This document shows, one piece after another, positions 63,943 to 64,000 of a DNA stretch of 64,000 nucleotides. Numbering within the stretch: the stretch's first letter is position 1; each line of letters opens with the position of its first letter. The stretch is from CAWAND01 sp963727915 (GTDB lineage: Bacteria; Chloroflexota; Anaerolineae; Anaerolineales; E44-bin32). Where the stretch lies: assembly GCA_963727915.1 (NCBI GenBank), contig CAVSID010000001.1, forward strand, positions 1-64,000. Reading direction: 5' to 3'. The translations under genes and the position numbers were made by a program. The notes under the pieces were generated by a model. That model was not told where the DNA came from. It worked only from the letters and a program-made list of their open reading frames with translations, and made no database searches.

Positions 63943-64000
63943 ATGCGCTGCGGCCGGGGACCCAGCCTCCGCGCCGGCAAGACAGCACTTTCCTTCCTCC
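63943..64000 (+). CDS. Possible start of a protein, cut by the window edge
   Basis: Nineteen codons from ATG 63943 (MRCGRGPSLRAGKTALSFL) remain open to the edge. The only support is the promoter and the 7-nt -10-to-ATG spacing seen at other genes here. Confidence 0.3.
   Translation, partial: MRCGRGPSLRAGKTALSFL

Overview
The window is a bacterial chromosome segment of high GC with dense, mostly co-oriented housekeeping genes. The gene set suggests an uncultured Chloroflexota, Anaerolineae-like lineage: Thr/Pro-rich lipoprotein linkers, tandem LysM/M23 lipoproteins, a fused MoaD-MoaE, a DHH-CBS-tRNA nucleotidyltransferase fusion, a giant STAND/BTAD regulator and many one- and two-component regulators. 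This is inferred from gene content; there is no rRNA in the window. I found no tRNA, rRNA, CRISPR array, insertion sequence or prophage.

Layout. 1-4.5 kb (minus): moaC, moaDE, thrC, fabF, rnc, start of smc. 4.6-6.9 kb (plus): rpmF, fabD, a flippase-like membrane protein. 7-12 kb (plus): a membrane histidine kinase lacking its phosphoacceptor His, then two LytR-CpsA-Psr lipoproteins. 12-17 kb: a catalytically degenerate tyrosine recombinase, a PhoU-like DUF47 protein, a cupredoxin lipoprotein, era, an orphan DNA methyltransferase, SURF1. 17.2-25.4 kb (minus): dinB and the classic nusA-rnpM-infB-rbfA-nrnA-truB-ribF operon. 25.5-28.2 kb: gyrA. 28.2-33.5 kb (minus): lipocalin-like protein and three tandem LysM-M23 lipoproteins. 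33.7-36.8 kb: a GNAT and the DHH-CBS-CCA protein. 37-47.4 kb (minus): a maltodextrin module (malE, malF, malG, a DUF624-like protein, GH57 lipoprotein, second binding protein, GH13) without the ABC ATPase. 47.6-50.4 kb: lipM, DUF4230, ylxP, SDR. 50.4-58 kb: signalling block (receivers, a zinc-ribbon/MshEN histidine kinase, a GAF histidine kinase, OmpR regulator, CpaE-like protein, double-XRE regulator, TPR, tandem GNAT). 58.2-62.8 kb: CGNR zinc finger, SnoaL-like, STAND-TPR-BTAD regulator. 62.8-64 kb is mostly unexplained.

Two signals run across the whole window. First, an 18-bp palindrome (TTGTGA-N6-TCACAA, Rex/CRP-like) occurs eight times, always between genes and roughly every 6-11 kb. Second, several genes show a -10 hexamer 6-7 nt before the ATG with no Shine-Dalgarno, implying leaderless mRNAs.

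Many conserved genes are interrupted by single-base frameshifts, concentrated at 0-17 kb and 48-63 kb. Several are repaired by removing one base of a short homopolymer, so I treat them as sequence errors and annotate each gene across its full span.
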